Origin: Acidobacteriota bacterium
GTDB taxonomy: Bacteria > Acidobacteriota > Aminicenantia > Aminicenantales > Saccharicenantaceae
Assembly: GCA_029569255.1 (NCBI GenBank)
Contig: JAKQUO010000019.1
Location: forward strand, 87,175 to 151,174
DNA length: 64,000 bases
Reading direction: 5' to 3'
Every line of letters begins with the position of its first letter. The stretch's first letter is position 1. Below, piece by piece: positions 61,795 through 64,000 of the stretch. The position numbers and the translations under genes were made by a program. The notes under the pieces were generated by a model, which was not told where the DNA came from, did no database searches, and saw only the letters and a program-made list of their open reading frames with translations.

Positions 61795-62553
61795 TCACGC
61801 CCCTTCGAGGCCCAGGACCGCGTCGAGGACGGCCGGGCCCGCCGGGCCGCCCCGGTCGACGACCAGCCGGCCCTCGGGATCGAGGCCCCGGCAGACCGCC
61901 TCGAACGTCCCTCCGGCCGTGGTGACCCGCACGGCCCGGCCCGGCGGGAAGGCCAGGCGGGACTCGGCGGCCGCCACGACCCGCTCCTTTTCGCCCCGGG
62001 CGAGGGCATTATACCAACTGTCGAGGGCCCGACAAAGGCCGTCGAACAGGCCGTCGACGGTCGCCTCGACGGCCCCGGCCAGGCGGAGCGAGGTCGCGGC
62101 GCCGCGGATCCCGGCCGGGAAGTCCTCCGGACCGTGGCCGACGTTGAGGCCGATCCCGACGACGGCGAAGCCCCCTTCCGGCCCGGACGAGACCGCTTCG
62201 GACAGGATGCCGGCGAGCTTCCGGCCGCCGAGGACGAGATCGTTCGGCCACTTGAAGCGGGTCTCGATCCCGGCGCCGGCCAGGACGGCGTCGGCCGCCG
62301 CCAGCCCCGCGACCAGGGGCAGGAGGTGGGGCGAGGGGACGGGGCCGCCCCCGGGGCCGCGGACGACGAACGAGGCGTAGAGCCCCAGCCCGGCCGGCGA
62401 GTGCCAGGCCCGGCCCTTGGTGCCCCGGCCGCGCGTCTGCTCCCGGGCGACGACGGCGGCGCCGTGGGCCGCCCCGGCGAGGGCCAGGGCGCGGGCCGCG
62501 TCGTTGGTCGAACCGACGCTCGCCAGGCGATGGACGGGGGTTCCGAAGGGCAC
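61795..62553 (-). CDS. birA: Biotin--[acetyl-CoA-carboxylase] ligase, no DNA-binding domain
   Basis: 252 residues. Attaches biotin to carboxylase carrier protein. The biotinyl-AMP loop is TRGRGTKGRAWHSP; SVGSTNDAARAL at the N-terminus, FKWPNDLVLGGRKLAGIL and VVGIGLNVGH are standard. The protein begins directly at the catalytic domain, so it lacks the N-terminal winged helix of E. coli BirA and cannot act as the bio repressor. GTG start at 62553, 20 nt after the valS stop; the ribosome site is weak, consistent with coupling. Confidence 0.93.
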   Translation of the reverse strand: MPFGTPVHRLASVGSTNDAARALALAGAAHGAAVVAREQTRGRGTKGRAWHSPAGLGLYASFVVRGPGGGPVPSPHLLPLVAGLAAADAVLAGAGIETRFKWPNDLVLGGRKLAGILSEAVSSGPEGGFAVVGIGLNVGHGPEDFPAGIRGAATSLRLAGAVEATVDGLFDGLCRALDSWYNALARGEKERVVAAAESRLAFPPGRAVRVTTAGGTFEAVCRGLDPEGRLVVDRGGPAGPAVLDAVLGLEGA

Positions 62554-62573
62554 GGGTCTCTCGCCCCGGGGGC

Positions 62574-64000
62574 TCAGGCCGGGCCGGAGAGCTTGGCCAG
62601 GCTCTGGCCGAGCTTCTCCAGGCGGTGGCGGAGCTCCTCCAGCCGGGACCTGTTCTCGGCCACCACGGCCGCCGGGGCCCTGGCCGTGAAGTCGGCGTTC
62701 CCGAGCCTGCGCGCGATCCTCTCCGCCTCCGCCTCGGCCTTGGCCATCTCCTTCCCGATGCGCTCGCGCTCCTGTCCGGCGTCGACCGGCTTCTCGACGA
62801 CGAGCCCGAGCTCGAACGGGCCGGCCACGCCCTTGAGGACGCTCTCCCCTTCCGGGACGGCCGCGGCGAATCCGATCGTCTTCAGGCCGGCCAGGGCCTT
62901 GACGAGCTCCGCCTGGGCCTCGACGACGGCCGTCCGCCCGGTCGCGTCCGGGCCCCCGCCGGCCCGGCCCGCGACGACGACGAGCCCGATCCTCTCCCGG
63001 GGGGCGATCCGGTTCTCCGTGCGGACCCGCCGCGTCTCCTCGACCAGGCCCTGGACGAGGGCCATGTCGGCTTCGAGGGCCTCGTCCCGCCAGTCCGGCC
63101 GGGGCCCGGGGAACTCGGCCGCCGCGAGCGACCTGCCGGCGCCGGGGAGGTGGCTCCAGATCTCCTCGGTGATGAAGGGCATGAACGGGTGGAGGAGCCT
63201 GAGGATGCGGTCGAGGGCGTCGGCCAGGACGGCCTCGGTCGTGCGGTTGCCGGCCCGCAGGCCGACCTTGGCCGCCTCGACGTACCAGTCGCAGAACTCG
63301 TGCCAGACGAAATGGTAGAGGAGGTCGGCCGCCTCGTAGAACTTGTACTGCTCGAGGGCGGCCGTGAGCGCGTCCGTGACCGCCGCGAGACGGCTGCGGA
63401 TCCAGCGGTCGGCCAGAGTCAGCTCGCTCTCCCGGGCCTCGGCCCGGCCGTCCCCGAGGTTCATGAGCACGAAGCGCGAGGCGTTCCAGATCTTGTTGGC
63501 GAAGGCCCGGTAGCCGGCCATGCGCTCCTCGGACAGGGCCAGGTCCATGCCGGGCACGGCCAGCGCGGCCAGGGTGAAGCGCAGGGCGTCGGTGCCGTAT
63601 CTGTCGATCATCTCCAGCGGGTCGATGATGTTGCCCTCGGACTTGCTCATCTTGCGCCGCTTGAGGTCCCGGACGAGGCCGTTGATGAAGACCGTCCGGA
63701 ACGGGGCCTCCCCCCGGAACTTGAGCCCCATCATGATCATGCGGGCGACCCAGAAGAAGATGATGTCGAAGCCGGTGGACATCAGGTCGGTCGGGTAGAA
63801 GGCCCGGAGGTCCTCGGTCTCGTCGGGCCAGCCGAGCGTGCCGAACGGCCACAGGGCCGAGGAGAACCATGTGTCGAGGACGTCCTCGTCCTGGTCGACG
63901 GCCCCGCCGCAGGCGCCGCACTTGGCCGGCGCTTCCATGGCCACGATGACCTGGCCGCAGTCGCGGCAGTGCCAGGCCGGGATGCGGTGGCCCCACCAGA
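62574..64000 (-). CDS. valS: Valyl-tRNA synthetase, 5' part outside window
   Basis: The C-terminal 475 residues of a class I synthetase. WWGHRIPAWHC at the window edge and the DVLDTWFSSALWPFGTLGWP block identify ValRS. MSKSEGNIIDPLEMID is the KMSKS loop. A CxxC pair (CRDC and CGAC) forms the zinc knuckle. The anticodon-binding helical bundle (WNASRFVLMNL, FCDWYVEAAK) and the C-terminal coiled coil (GKEMAKAEAEAERIARRLGN) follow. The HIGH motif and editing domain lie beyond base 64000. First visible gene of the valS-birA-coaX-rnr operon. Confidence 0.96.
   Translation of the reverse strand, partial: WWGHRIPAWHCRDCGQVIVAMEAPAKCGACGGAVDQDEDVLDTWFSSALWPFGTLGWPDETEDLRAFYPTDLMSTGFDIIFFWVARMIMMGLKFRGEAPFRTVFINGLVRDLKRRKMSKSEGNIIDPLEMIDRYGTDALRFTLAALAVPGMDLALSEERMAGYRAFANKIWNASRFVLMNLGDGRAEARESELTLADRWIRSRLAAVTDALTAALEQYKFYEAADLLYHFVWHEFCDWYVEAAKVGLRAGNRTTEAVLADALDRILRLLHPFMPFITEEIWSHLPGAGRSLAAAEFPGPRPDWRDEALEADMALVQGLVEETRRVRTENRIAPRERIGLVVVAGRAGGGPDATGRTAVVEAQAELVKALAGLKTIGFAAAVPEGESVLKGVAGPFELGLVVEKPVDAGQERERIGKEMAKAEAEAERIARRLGNADFTARAPAAVVAENRSRLEELRHRLEKLGQSLAKLSGPA

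Overview
The window is a 64 kb piece of a very G+C-rich chromosome from a bacterium with an outer membrane. LptD, several exported beta-barrels ending in aromatic residues, a FocA-type channel and Tat or Sec signal peptides all point to a diderm. No rRNA is present, so the taxon is inference only. Gene content (polysaccharide and peptide scavenging, folate C1 genes, acetate transport, carbamate kinase) would suit a fermentative, Acidobacteriota-like lineage such as Aminicenantes. No transposase, prophage, CRISPR array or integrase was found. No gene-free stretch exceeds about 300 bases.

Left part (1-36 kb), short transcription units on both strands: a GH35 beta-galactosidase cut by the window edge; an outer-membrane porin-like protein and two tandem paralogous barrels; fhs and focA (formate activation and transport); two adjacent M14 carboxypeptidase-like proteins, one of which has lost its zinc ligands; a Tat-exported Gfo/Idh oxidoreductase with a HEAT-repeat/DUF1080 protein; an alkaline phosphatase; an acetate transporter; a methionine-synthesis/MTHFR fusion; an operon of holo-ACP synthase, acyl/acetyl-CoA synthetase, a stand-alone ACP and a Kbl-like alpha-oxoamine synthase; a TIGR00300-family putative ornithine cyclodeaminase; an SH3-barrel protein; a gamma-glutamylcyclotransferase; Trm112-like and purF; rmlB and lptD; and an ATP-synthase membrane-sector locus (atpZ-like on one strand, atpI-like/atpB/atpE on the other) without F1 genes.

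Middle part (36.5-50.9 kb), one long minus-strand series of overlapping housekeeping genes read from right to left: tRNA-Val, thrS, infC, rpmI, rplT, pheS, pheT, a small coiled-coil gene, zapA, rny, ymdB, xseA, xseB, dxs, tlyA, nadK. Many junctions overlap by 4-20 nt. infC appears to start at AUU and overlaps rpmI by 86 nt. ThrS lacks the TGS domain and PheT lacks the EMAP-II-like tRNA-binding domain.

Right part (51-64 kb): a small metallophosphoesterase; a cyclic-2,3-diphosphoglycerate-synthase-like protein, carbamate kinase, ornithine carbamoyltransferase and a large uncharacterised protein translationally coupled to it; then a minus-strand operon of valS (cut by the window end), birA, coaX, an unknown gene, rnr, and a SelB-like C-terminal protein without its GTPase domain.

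The strongest candidates for something undescribed are the AcpS/ACP/Kbl-like operon with a palindromic operator over its promoter, the GTPase-less SelB protein, the inactive M14 partner, the 723-residue protein coupled to OTC, and a recurring TATAAT box only 7-10 nt upstream of start codons, suggesting leaderless mRNAs.
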